From an uncultured Clostridia bacterium (lineage in GTDB: Bacteria > Bacillota > Clostridia > UMGS1810): DNA of 64,000 bases. Below are positions 26,669 through 32,997 of the stretch, in pieces. The notes beneath the pieces are model-generated. The model saw nothing but the letters and a program-made list of their open reading frames with translations. It made no database searches and was not told the origin of the DNA. Each line of letters opens with the position of its first letter. Within the stretch, counting starts at the first letter, position 1. The translations under genes and the position numbers were made by a program. The stretch spans positions 1-64,000 of the forward strand of contig CAKSJG010000011.1 in NCBI GenBank assembly GCA_934463165.1, given 5' to 3'.

Positions 26669-26716
26669 TAAAAAATTCAAAAAGGAAGCCAAATCCTCTA
26701 CAGACAGCTGGCTCCC
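26669..26716 (-). promoter_or_regulatory. Possible attenuator in the V-ATPase leader
   Basis: On the minus strand GGGAGCCA (26709-26716) pairs with TGGCTTCC (26684-26691), followed at once by TTTTTGAATTTTTT. This is an intrinsic-terminator shape placed between the promoter and the first gene, so readthrough could be regulated. Confidence 0.55.
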
Positions 26717-26808
26717 TTAAACAAAAACTATTTAACTGTATTATGCACACTGCGAAGAAAAATATTCGGAATATGCAAAAACCAAAAACTGTCTTTTGAT
26801 TTATCAGA

Positions 26809-26837
26809 ATAATATCACATTGTTAATTATTTGTCAA
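26809..26837 (-). promoter_or_regulatory. Promoter of the V-ATPase operon
   Basis: Minus strand TTGACA (26832-26837), 17 bases, TATTAT (26809-26814); it gives a leader of about 150 bases. Confidence 0.8.
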
Positions 26838-26964
26838 GCATTTTTTCAAACTAATTGTTAACAAATTGTAAATTTTTCCAAAATTTTGACTGTTTATATA
26901 AGCATAAAAGGAATATACTAATTATAAAGCCCGAAAAATTTGTTTTAGAAAGAAGGTATTTATC

Positions 26965-27156
26965 TTGAAATATCAAAATCTGCACGACTTAATTGACAAC
27001 AGCAGCAGCAGCCGAACTTTTTTTCTTAATCTGCCGGTTGATATCCAATTAAGGCTTCATGAATACGGCAAATATATCTTTTCTGCCGAAGGACTGCACA
27101 AAGCAGCGAGAGATATCTCTCAGATAAAACACCTTGAAAGTCTGACAATGCGATGA
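26965..27156 (+). CDS. Small conserved-type hypothetical protein, TTG start
   Basis: A 63-residue protein starting from TTG with AGAAGG nine bases upstream. The pattern KYQNLHDLIDNS..SRTFFLNLPVDIQ..L resembles short clostridial proteins of about 55-65 residues that begin YQSLxxLI and contain a FxxLP motif; their function is unknown to me. Soluble, no cysteines, no signal. It stands alone between divergent and convergent neighbours. Confidence 0.6.
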   Translation: MKYQNLHDLIDNSSSSRTFFLNLPVDIQLRLHEYGKYIFSAEGLHKAARDISQIKHLESLTMR

Positions 27157-27196
27157 ATCCCAAAAATCACACAGGCTCGGAGTATCTGAATCCATA

Positions 27197-27583
27197 TTAC
27201 ACAAGCGGTGTTTTTCTTGATATAAGATGAAGAATATTACCCTCAATATCGCGGAAGAACATGGTTCCCACGCCCTTTTCGTTCATAACCGCAGGCTTTA
27301 AAATTTCTGCACCGCTGTTTGAAACCTTTTCGGAAAGAGCTTCAAACTCCGACGGATCGACGGAAAATGCAATGTGTCTTATTCCTGGTACGCTGAGCTC
27401 CGTCGGAATATTTTCAGAATCCGCGCAGCAAAATTCGATCATGCTTTTGTCGGAAAAAGCAACAAAATAAGTACCCTTCTTGTTGTCATAAACAATTTCG
27501 CCTTCAAACATATCTTTATACCAATCCGAAAGCTTTTTTGTATCCTTTGCAAAAATCGCAATATGTTCAATTCCTGTTTTCAT
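27197..27583 (-). CDS. VOC-family (glyoxalase/dioxygenase fold) protein
   Basis: A 128-residue single VOC module with two beta-alpha-beta-beta-beta halves. HIAIFAKDTKKLSDWYKDMF opens the first; RHIAFSVD..EFEAL and FRDIEGNILHLI are in the second. Candidate metal ligands are H7, E50 (MIEF), H71 and a late His/Glu position. Substrate unknown. AAAGGAG precedes the ATG. It has its own promoter at 27621-27649. Confidence 0.88.
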   Translation of the reverse strand: MKTGIEHIAIFAKDTKKLSDWYKDMFEGEIVYDNKKGTYFVAFSDKSMIEFCCADSENIPTELSVPGIRHIAFSVDPSEFEALSEKVSNSGAEILKPAVMNEKGVGTMFFRDIEGNILHLISRKTPLV

Positions 27584-27620
27584 AATAAAATCGCTCCTTT
27601 TTTCTGCATGCTTTTTTATT

Positions 27621-27649
27621 ATTATAGCTCAACATCCGTTTAAAGTCAA
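27621..27649 (-). promoter_or_regulatory. Promoter of the VOC gene
   Basis: Minus strand TTGACT (27644-27649), 17 bases, TATAAT (27621-27626). Confidence 0.75.
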
Positions 27650-27655
27650 CAAAAT

Positions 27656-28306
27656 TTAAACATTTGCTCTTTTTATCACCTTATATACTATTGGCGTAAC
27701 GATTGCCGTTATTACAATTTCGGGGATCATATATGAACCGTTATAGACAACCGAATAAAAGAGTGAAAGGCTGTTTCCGCTGAAGCTTGAAAGAACCCAA
27801 TCACAGAAATTTTTGAATGCAGGTATCTGCGCAAGACCCGATGTTGCATCGCCGAAGAACCAATCTGCCCATGCACCGAAAAATATCGCGCCCGATATGA
27901 TATGGAATATGTATCTTGCAAGAAGAGCAACCACAGAACCCAGGCATATTGCCAACACGTCATTTTTTATTTTTCCCTTAAATATTCCGCCGAGACCGAG
28001 AGCCGTGTACGCAAGAACATAGTCAATAAGGCATACGCCGAGCGCCGCCGGAATTGCCATCTGACTGTCTCCGGGTATAAAGAAAGCCGAAACCGTGTTC
28101 ATGCCGGTAAGCATTTGAAGAATCGAATACACAAAGGCACTGAAGATTCCCCATTTGATTCCGTAAATATACGCAATCAATATAACGGGCATCATCGATG
28201 CAGCCGTAACGGATCCGCCGAAAGGCAATTCAAAAACCTTTATCAGCGAAAGGATTACCGCAATTGCCAGAAGCATTGCAGTGGTAACAAGTCTTTTTGA
28301 TTTCAT
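27656..28306 (-). CDS. thiT: ECF transporter S component for thiamine
   Basis: Thiamine-binding membrane subunit of an ECF importer, 216 residues with six predicted helices. The ThiT pattern is clear: LPFGGSVTAASMMPVILIAYIYGIKWG, GAWADWFFGD, and VVYNGSYMIPEIVIT. Tryptophans and YNGSYMxPE line the thiamine pocket in known ThiT structures. GGGAGG serves the ATG. A TPP riboswitch with terminator precedes the gene, which confirms thiamine control. The shared EcfA/EcfT energising module is not in this window. Confidence 0.96.
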   Translation of the reverse strand: MKSKRLVTTAMLLAIAVILSLIKVFELPFGGSVTAASMMPVILIAYIYGIKWGIFSAFVYSILQMLTGMNTVSAFFIPGDSQMAIPAALGVCLIDYVLAYTALGLGGIFKGKIKNDVLAICLGSVVALLARYIFHIISGAIFFGAWADWFFGDATSGLAQIPAFKNFCDWVLSSFSGNSLSLFYSVVYNGSYMIPEIVITAIVTPIVYKVIKRANV

Positions 28307-28383
28307 TTGTAAAAACCTCCCAAAAATAAATAACTGTTTGAGAAATTTGACGCGGATATCATTTTTTCGGCAGCGGTTGGGCC

Positions 28384-28412
28384 AAAAAAAGGCACACCGA
28401 AAAGGTATGCCG
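28384..28412 (-). terminator. Riboswitch-controlled intrinsic terminator upstream of thiT
   Basis: On the minus strand GGCATACC / GGTGTGCC form an 8-bp stem followed by seven T residues, between the TPP aptamer and thiT. Ligand binding should favour this terminator. Confidence 0.88.
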
Positions 28413-28425
28413 TAAAATCTGATAT

Positions 28426-28515
28426 TATTCCTACGTTGGCATTACCCAAATCAGGTTTACGGGTCGAAGCGGCATTACACTCCCTCTCAGCCTGCATGCG
28501 CAAGCTCCCCTTTGT
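28426..28515 (-). promoter_or_regulatory. TPP (THI-box) riboswitch
   Basis: The minus strand carries the THI-box consensus in order: GGGGAGC, CTGAGAGGGA, GACCC, ACCTGAT, and GGGTAATGCCAACGTAGGAA. It binds thiamine pyrophosphate and should shut off thiT by termination. Confidence 0.97.
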
Positions 28516-28523
28516 CTTACAAC

Positions 28524-28552
28524 ATTATATCACCTTAATCGGGATATGTCAA
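28524..28552 (-). promoter_or_regulatory. Promoter of the thiT riboswitch transcript
   Basis: Minus strand TTGACA (28547-28552), 17 bases, TATAAT (28524-28529), immediately upstream of the aptamer. Confidence 0.85.
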
Positions 28553-28575
28553 CAAATAATTATCTGTTTATTTAA

Positions 28576-29004
28576 CTATTTTGCCGCTTCGGCGCCAAAG
28601 CTTCTGCATTTTTCAAGACCGTCATCATCGGGCATTTCATTGATGATAAGACCCTCGCCGCCCACAAAATTTGCTCCGCTGTCCGATACTCTCTGCTCCC
28701 AGTCGCGCATCCATTCGCCGTCTCCCCAGCCGTATGAACCGAAAAGAGCAACGTTTTTACCCGAAATTTTTGATTCAAGCTCGGCAAAAAACGGTTCAAA
28801 TTCGCTTTCTTCAAGAACCTCGGCACCCATTGCCGGGCATCCGAGAATCAGAGTATCATAAGAGGCTGCTTCGTCTGCGGAAATTTCCGAAACATTAAAC
28901 ATGCTAACATCCGCCTGTGTATTTTTGGCACCCTCATATACCGCTGCCGCCATTGCCTCGGTGTTTCCCGTGCCGCTCCAATAAATAATTGCTGTTTTAC
29001 CCAT
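28576..29004 (-). CDS. Flavodoxin
   Basis: FMN electron carrier, 142 residues. The phosphate-binding loop WSGTGNTEAMA lies at about residues 9-19, and the later flavin loops GCPAMGAEVLEE and GSYGWGDGEWM are characteristic of clostridial short-chain flavodoxins. AAGGAGG serves the ATG at 29004. It follows the DUF3793 gene, whose upstream palindrome suggests metal control; replacing ferredoxin by flavodoxin in iron shortage is a known strategy (inference here). Confidence 0.95.
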   Translation of the reverse strand: MGKTAIIYWSGTGNTEAMAAAVYEGAKNTQADVSMFNVSEISADEAASYDTLILGCPAMGAEVLEESEFEPFFAELESKISGKNVALFGSYGWGDGEWMRDWEQRVSDSGANFVGGEGLIINEMPDDDGLEKCRSFGAEAAK

Positions 29005-29085
29005 ATCGTAAAACCTCCTTGTTTTCATAATAATATATTTAAACATAAGACACATATAAATATGCCGTATGTAAAACACACGATA

Positions 29086-29634
29086 TTATGTGCAAAAAAT
29101 CTGCGCAAGAGACTGACCTCTGTTTAGCCTGCAAAGTATTGCCCCGGTGCATTTTCTGTAGCGTTCAAAAATTTTTGACGCAACCTCCTTATCGGAATAT
29201 ACTCTCCACACACCTATCATAAGGCAACCTGTATCTCTGTGGTTTATAAATGCATATATATCATTAATCGGATATCCGAGAAACGCGCCTATTTCATGCG
29301 GAAACTTACCCTTCGACAAACGTTTCGACAAAATATCAAGATACTCTTCTACCGTATTTGCCGAAGCGTAACCGAGAGATGAAAGAAATTTTTTTATTTC
29401 TTTGTCGTTTAAACGCCTGCTCAGTGTCTTTTCTCTGTATACCATAAGAAGTGTGCTTTTGCTGCATCTGCACATGACTTTGATATATATATCTTTTTTG
29501 TTAAGCTCATGATTGAGCCTTGAAATTTTCTCATCCAGGTTCATAATTTTATCATTAAAAACCGTTACGGTGCTTGCACTTTTGATTCCGGCAAGAGCAG
29601 GTCCGCAATGATTTGCAATAAGTGTTTCAAGCAT
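29086..29634 (-). CDS. DUF3793 family protein
   Basis: A 182-residue cytoplasmic protein with the DUF3793 hallmark FPHEIGAFLGYP near residue 115 and a C-terminal CLMIGVWRVYSDKEVASKIFERYRKC segment. Function is unknown. Members are frequently encoded beside flavodoxins and iron genes in Clostridia, as here. GGAGGATGT precedes the ATG. A perfect palindrome at 29648-29663 lies just before the ribosome-binding site. Confidence 0.85.
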   Translation of the reverse strand: MLETLIANHCGPALAGIKSASTVTVFNDKIMNLDEKISRLNHELNKKDIYIKVMCRCSKSTLLMVYREKTLSRRLNDKEIKKFLSSLGYASANTVEEYLDILSKRLSKGKFPHEIGAFLGYPINDIYAFINHRDTGCLMIGVWRVYSDKEVASKIFERYRKCTGAILCRLNRGQSLAQIFCT

Positions 29635-29647
29635 ACATCCTCCATTG

Positions 29648-29663
29648 GTTAGTTTAAACTAAC
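29648..29663. promoter_or_regulatory. Candidate DtxR-type operator before DUF3793-flavodoxin
   Basis: Perfect palindrome GTTAGTTTAAACTAAC, i.e. GTTAG-N6-CTAAC. It matches the two sites in the feo leader and contains TAAACT on the minus strand, a possible -10. Confidence 0.65.
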
Positions 29664-29678
29664 TCATGTGCAAAAATT

Positions 29679-29960
29679 TTATCCGAAATACGCCATCAGG
29701 GCTTCATTAAGAGCTGTTCCGCTTGAAGAATTGCAATGCTTTATGTATGCACCGGCCTTTTCTGCCTGTTTCGATGCAATATTAACCATTTTATGCGCAA
29801 CCGTTCCCGTAAAAACAACTACCATATCGGGGGTTCCTATCTTATTTTTAAAATCTGCCGGACATTGTGTAAAAACCTTACATTTACATCCGTATTTTTT
29901 ACATATTTCTTTATATTGACAATGCATTCTGTCATGTCCGCCGACAATTACCACGCTCAT
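29679..29960 (-). CDS. DUF2325 family protein
   Basis: A 93-residue protein of the DUF2325 family. It starts SVVIVGGHDRM, and contains DMVVVFTGTVAHKMV and KHCNSSSGTALNEAL. Small Rossmann-like fold of unknown function. It is unusually rich in cysteine (C14, C20, C25, C27, C33, C76). It starts 18 bases after the DtxR-like gene, in the same transcript. Confidence 0.85.
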   Translation of the reverse strand: MSVVIVGGHDRMHCQYKEICKKYGCKCKVFTQCPADFKNKIGTPDMVVVFTGTVAHKMVNIASKQAEKAGAYIKHCNSSSGTALNEALMAYFG

Positions 29961-29978
29961 ATTTTCACATCCTTTTTA

Positions 29979-30356
29979 TTAATTACAAATTGTTTTTTTA
30001 AGTATATATTCAGCCATTAATACCGAATTTTCATCCGTAAGTCCGCACAGGCAGCATATTGCGTCTCTTCTGGCATTTTCCTCGTTGCTGCCGAGCTGCT
30101 TCATAAAAAAATCATACAGGGTAAGATATTTAAAATACAACTCTCCCGCAAAAAGAGCACCCTTTTGGGTAAAAACAATGCTTCCGTCATCCATGCGCTC
30201 AACAAGCTGTTCACCGATAAGCTTCGGCATCATGAGCGACACGCTTGCTTTTTTCACTCCGAGAGCGGAGGCAATATCGATGCTGCGTACCGTATTGCCT
30301 TTGTTACCGAGTTCATATATTATAAACATATATTTTTTCTTTGTTGACGAAAGCAT
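29979..30356 (-). CDS. DtxR/MntR-like regulator with cysteines replacing the metal-site residues
   Basis: A 125-residue protein with the DtxR-family N-terminal winged helix (VRSIDIASALGVKKASVSLMM..L) and dimerisation region. Family members normally have an E-H pair in the motif DACRIEH; here the segment reads RRDAICCLCGLTDE, so the E and H are replaced and three cysteines (C101, C102, C104) appear, with a fourth at C124. Sensing may therefore involve thiol chemistry, zinc or an Fe-S centre (inference). It follows the P-type ATPase by 38 bases and is the obvious candidate regulator of this cluster. Confidence 0.82.
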   Translation of the reverse strand: MLSSTKKKYMFIIYELGNKGNTVRSIDIASALGVKKASVSLMMPKLIGEQLVERMDDGSIVFTQKGALFAGELYFKYLTLYDFFMKQLGSNEENARRDAICCLCGLTDENSVLMAEYILKKTICN

Positions 30357-30394
30357 ATGCTTTTCCTTTCATAAATTAATTTTATCTGAAGCCT

Positions 30395-32467
30395 TTATTC
30401 ATTCAGATACGGTTTCATGCTTTTTGCGCATATTCCCATTGTTGAAAGATTATGCAGCATTGCGCCCGATACCGGTGCGATAAGACCGGTTACTCCGCAA
30501 ATTAATAGAACACTGTTAAACAGAGTTATAAATTTATAATTTGAATGTATTCTGTCGAACAACTCTTCGCTTAGGTTTCTTAAAACCACAAGTCTTTCAA
30601 GATCAGATGAAAGAAGCGTTATATCGGCGGTTTCGCGGGCAATGTCGGATGCGTCTTTCATGGCAACGCTTACATCCGCTGCCGCAAGTGCGGGCGAATC
30701 ATTTATTCCGTCTCCGACCATAACAACCTTATGACCGCTGCTTTGTATCGATTTTATGATATTTAGCTTGTCTTCGGGCAAAACACGTGCATGAAAACTG
30801 TCTATGCCAAGCTCTTTGCATACCGCCGACGCGGTACTTTCTCCGTCGCCGGTAATCATAAGAATATCTTTAAAGCCTTTAACCTTAAGCTTTGATATGA
30901 CATCTTTTGCATTCTTCCTAACCGGATCTTCAATGCATAACACTCCGCAAAGTTTGCCGCCAATGGCAAGATAAACCATGGAGTATTTATTGCCTGCAGC
31001 CTTTATGACATTTTCCTGCTCTTCCGTCAGGGGAACCTTCTCATCGTCAAATATAAAGTGAGCGCTGCCGATAAGAGCACGCTTTCCGTCTATATCTGAC
31101 GCTATTCCGTGAGCAACGATATATTTTACATCGGCATGCAGCTCTTTGTGTTCAATACCCTTTTGCTGTGCGGCGGAAACAATTGCCTTTGCCACACTGT
31201 GCGGGAAATGCTCTTCAAGGCATGCAGCCGTTTTAAGGATTTCATCATCACTGTAGTTTTCAAATGACAGAATCTTTGCCAATGTCGGGCATGAAACCGT
31301 AAGCGTGCCTGTCTTGTCGAATACAACGGTATCGGCACATGCATAATTTTCAAGGAATCTGCCGCCTTTAATCATTATATCGTAATTTGTGGCTTCTTTC
31401 ATTGCCGATATAACACATATTGGTGTAGAAAGTTTAATGGCACATGAATAATCCACCATAAGAGCCGACAGTGCTTTTGAAAAGTTACGTGTTAAAGCAT
31501 ATGTCACAACGCTTGTTATAAAGCTGAAAGGCACCAGAGAATCGGCAAATTTTTCTGCTTTTGTCTGAACACCCGATTTCAGATCCTCGGAATTTTCAAT
31601 CATCTCTATAATGTTATGAATCCTGCTGTCTGCGGAAAGCTTTACAACTTCAATATCTATCGAACCGTTCTCAACTACCGTTCCCGCATATACACTGTTG
31701 CCGTCCGACTTTTCAACGGGTATCGATTCTCCCGTCATGGAAGCTTCGTTAACCTCTGCCGAGCCGAAAACGACGGTACCGTCAACAGGTATCATACTTC
31801 CCTGCTGAATACGGATTACATCTCCCTTGCATACATTCGCAAGAGGAATAAGCTCCGCACCTTCGTCTTGTATTTTCCAAACCTTATCTATATTGAATGA
31901 CAGGCTGTTTGAAAGTGCATTTTTTGCTTTCTTTCGCGTATAGTTTTCAAGCAGAGACGATATGTTCAAAAGCGTCATTACAGAAGATGCCGTAGACGGA
32001 GATCCGCTGAGTATCGATGATGTTATGGATACCGCATCAAGCACATTCACGCCGATTTTGCCTTTTGAAAGACTCGAAATGCCCTCTTTCACAAACGGAA
32101 CTGCCCTCTTAATTGTAAGAGGAACACGCAAAAATGAAGGCAAAAGCATTTTCATAGCAAGACTCTTTATCACAATCTTTTTTAAGTCCTTTTTAAATTC
32201 ATCGTCGGTAATCTGAGCCTGAGTAAGTTCGCCGCCGTGTAAACAGGAAGTATCAAGGCTGCATATGGCATCAAAAATTTTTTGCTTTGCGCCGTGCGAA
32301 TAATATATCAAAATTCCTCCGTTAACGTATGACACTTCTGCAGAACCAACGCCGTCAACGGATGTAATATATGAAATCAGTGCGCTTTCGCATTCTCTTT
32401 TAAATGCTCTTTTTCCGCAGCGGAGACGAATACGCCCGGGGGAATCATATACGATTTTGTATCTCAT
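30395..32467 (-). CDS. P1B-type heavy-metal translocating ATPase
   Basis: A 690-residue metal pump. The N-terminal about 75 residues form an HMA-like domain without CxxC (SPGRIRLRCGKRAF). The actuator has MTGES; the phosphorylation site is D384 in DKTGTLT; the nucleotide domain has EEHFPHSVAKA and GDGINDSPALAAADV. The membrane metal motif is DYSCAIKLSTP in place of CPC, as in the poorly characterised group related to mycobacterial CtpC. The cation is uncertain (manganese, iron or zinc). It is encoded between DUF6110 and the DtxR-like gene in the feo cluster, so it may be an exporter balancing FeoB uptake. Confidence 0.9.
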   Translation of the reverse strand: MRYKIVYDSPGRIRLRCGKRAFKRECESALISYITSVDGVGSAEVSYVNGGILIYYSHGAKQKIFDAICSLDTSCLHGGELTQAQITDDEFKKDLKKIVIKSLAMKMLLPSFLRVPLTIKRAVPFVKEGISSLSKGKIGVNVLDAVSITSSILSGSPSTASSVMTLLNISSLLENYTRKKAKNALSNSLSFNIDKVWKIQDEGAELIPLANVCKGDVIRIQQGSMIPVDGTVVFGSAEVNEASMTGESIPVEKSDGNSVYAGTVVENGSIDIEVVKLSADSRIHNIIEMIENSEDLKSGVQTKAEKFADSLVPFSFITSVVTYALTRNFSKALSALMVDYSCAIKLSTPICVISAMKEATNYDIMIKGGRFLENYACADTVVFDKTGTLTVSCPTLAKILSFENYSDDEILKTAACLEEHFPHSVAKAIVSAAQQKGIEHKELHADVKYIVAHGIASDIDGKRALIGSAHFIFDDEKVPLTEEQENVIKAAGNKYSMVYLAIGGKLCGVLCIEDPVRKNAKDVISKLKVKGFKDILMITGDGESTASAVCKELGIDSFHARVLPEDKLNIIKSIQSSGHKVVMVGDGINDSPALAAADVSVAMKDASDIARETADITLLSSDLERLVVLRNLSEELFDRIHSNYKFITLFNSVLLICGVTGLIAPVSGAMLHNLSTMGICAKSMKPYLNE

Positions 32468-32484
32468 AATAGCACGCCTCTTTT

Positions 32485-32739
32485 TTATTCAGCTGTGTCG
32501 TTGTCATCACAGCTACAGGCTTCTTTTTTTGCATCATAGCATATGTCCTGTGCTTCTTCCTTCATATTTTTGAATGTTTCGCGTGCATCATCCTGAAGCT
32601 TAATGCATTTTGCAAGCCCCGATACGCATATCTTTCTTGCTTTGTCGCTCTTTGCGGCTTTAACTCCGCAGGTTGCTGCAAGAGCTCCGCCTATAAAGCA
32701 TAACAATTTTTCGTTTTTAATAAGTTTTGTAAATTTCAT
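32485..32739 (-). CDS. DUF6110-like small protein upstream of the P1B ATPase
   Basis: An 84-residue protein with one hydrophobic segment (LLCFIGGALAATCGVKAA, residues 12-29) and a charged, helical C-terminal part ending in a Cys/Asp-rich tail (CYDAKKEACSCDDND). Proteins of this type commonly precede CtpC-like P1B ATPases in Firmicutes and may be accessory subunits or metallochaperones (inference). AAGGTG serves the ATG; the ATPase starts 17 bases downstream. Confidence 0.75.
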   Translation of the reverse strand: MKFTKLIKNEKLLCFIGGALAATCGVKAAKSDKARKICVSGLAKCIKLQDDARETFKNMKEEAQDICYDAKKEACSCDDNDTAE

Positions 32740-32787
32740 AACAAATCACCTTCATAATTAATATTTTCAGAATGCAGCAAGCATCCT

Positions 32788-32964
32788 TTATTTTTTATTG
32801 TTGCCGTGGCACGAACCGCGCATTGCGCAGTTCGCACAGCCACAGCCGCAGGAGGTTTTTCCGGCGGCCTTATCTTTTTTCATGTGTCTTATTATGAGCA
32901 CCACCACAAGTACAAGCACAGCCAAAACTATAATTGTTCCGATGTTTTTCAAAAGAAAATCCAT
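32788..32964 (-). CDS. FeoB-associated Cys-rich membrane protein
   Basis: A 58-residue protein. One N-terminal transmembrane helix (IGTIIVLAVLVLVVVLII) is followed by a basic stretch and a cysteine-rich tail, SCGCGCANCAMRGSC. This matches the FeoB-associated Cys-rich membrane protein family, which takes the FeoC position in many Firmicutes; it probably binds iron or another metal at the cytoplasmic face of FeoB. TAAGGAGG serves the ATG. It lies 33 bases after feoB. Confidence 0.92.
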   Translation of the reverse strand: MDFLLKNIGTIIVLAVLVLVVVLIIRHMKKDKAAGKTSCGCGCANCAMRGSCHGNNKK

Positions 32965-32997
32965 GATAAAAACCTCCTTACGATATGCTGATTTCTG

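Noticed and set aside
28303..28503. A 66-codon frame across the thiT leader
   Set aside because: It runs through the TPP aptamer and terminator, which fully explain the sequence.
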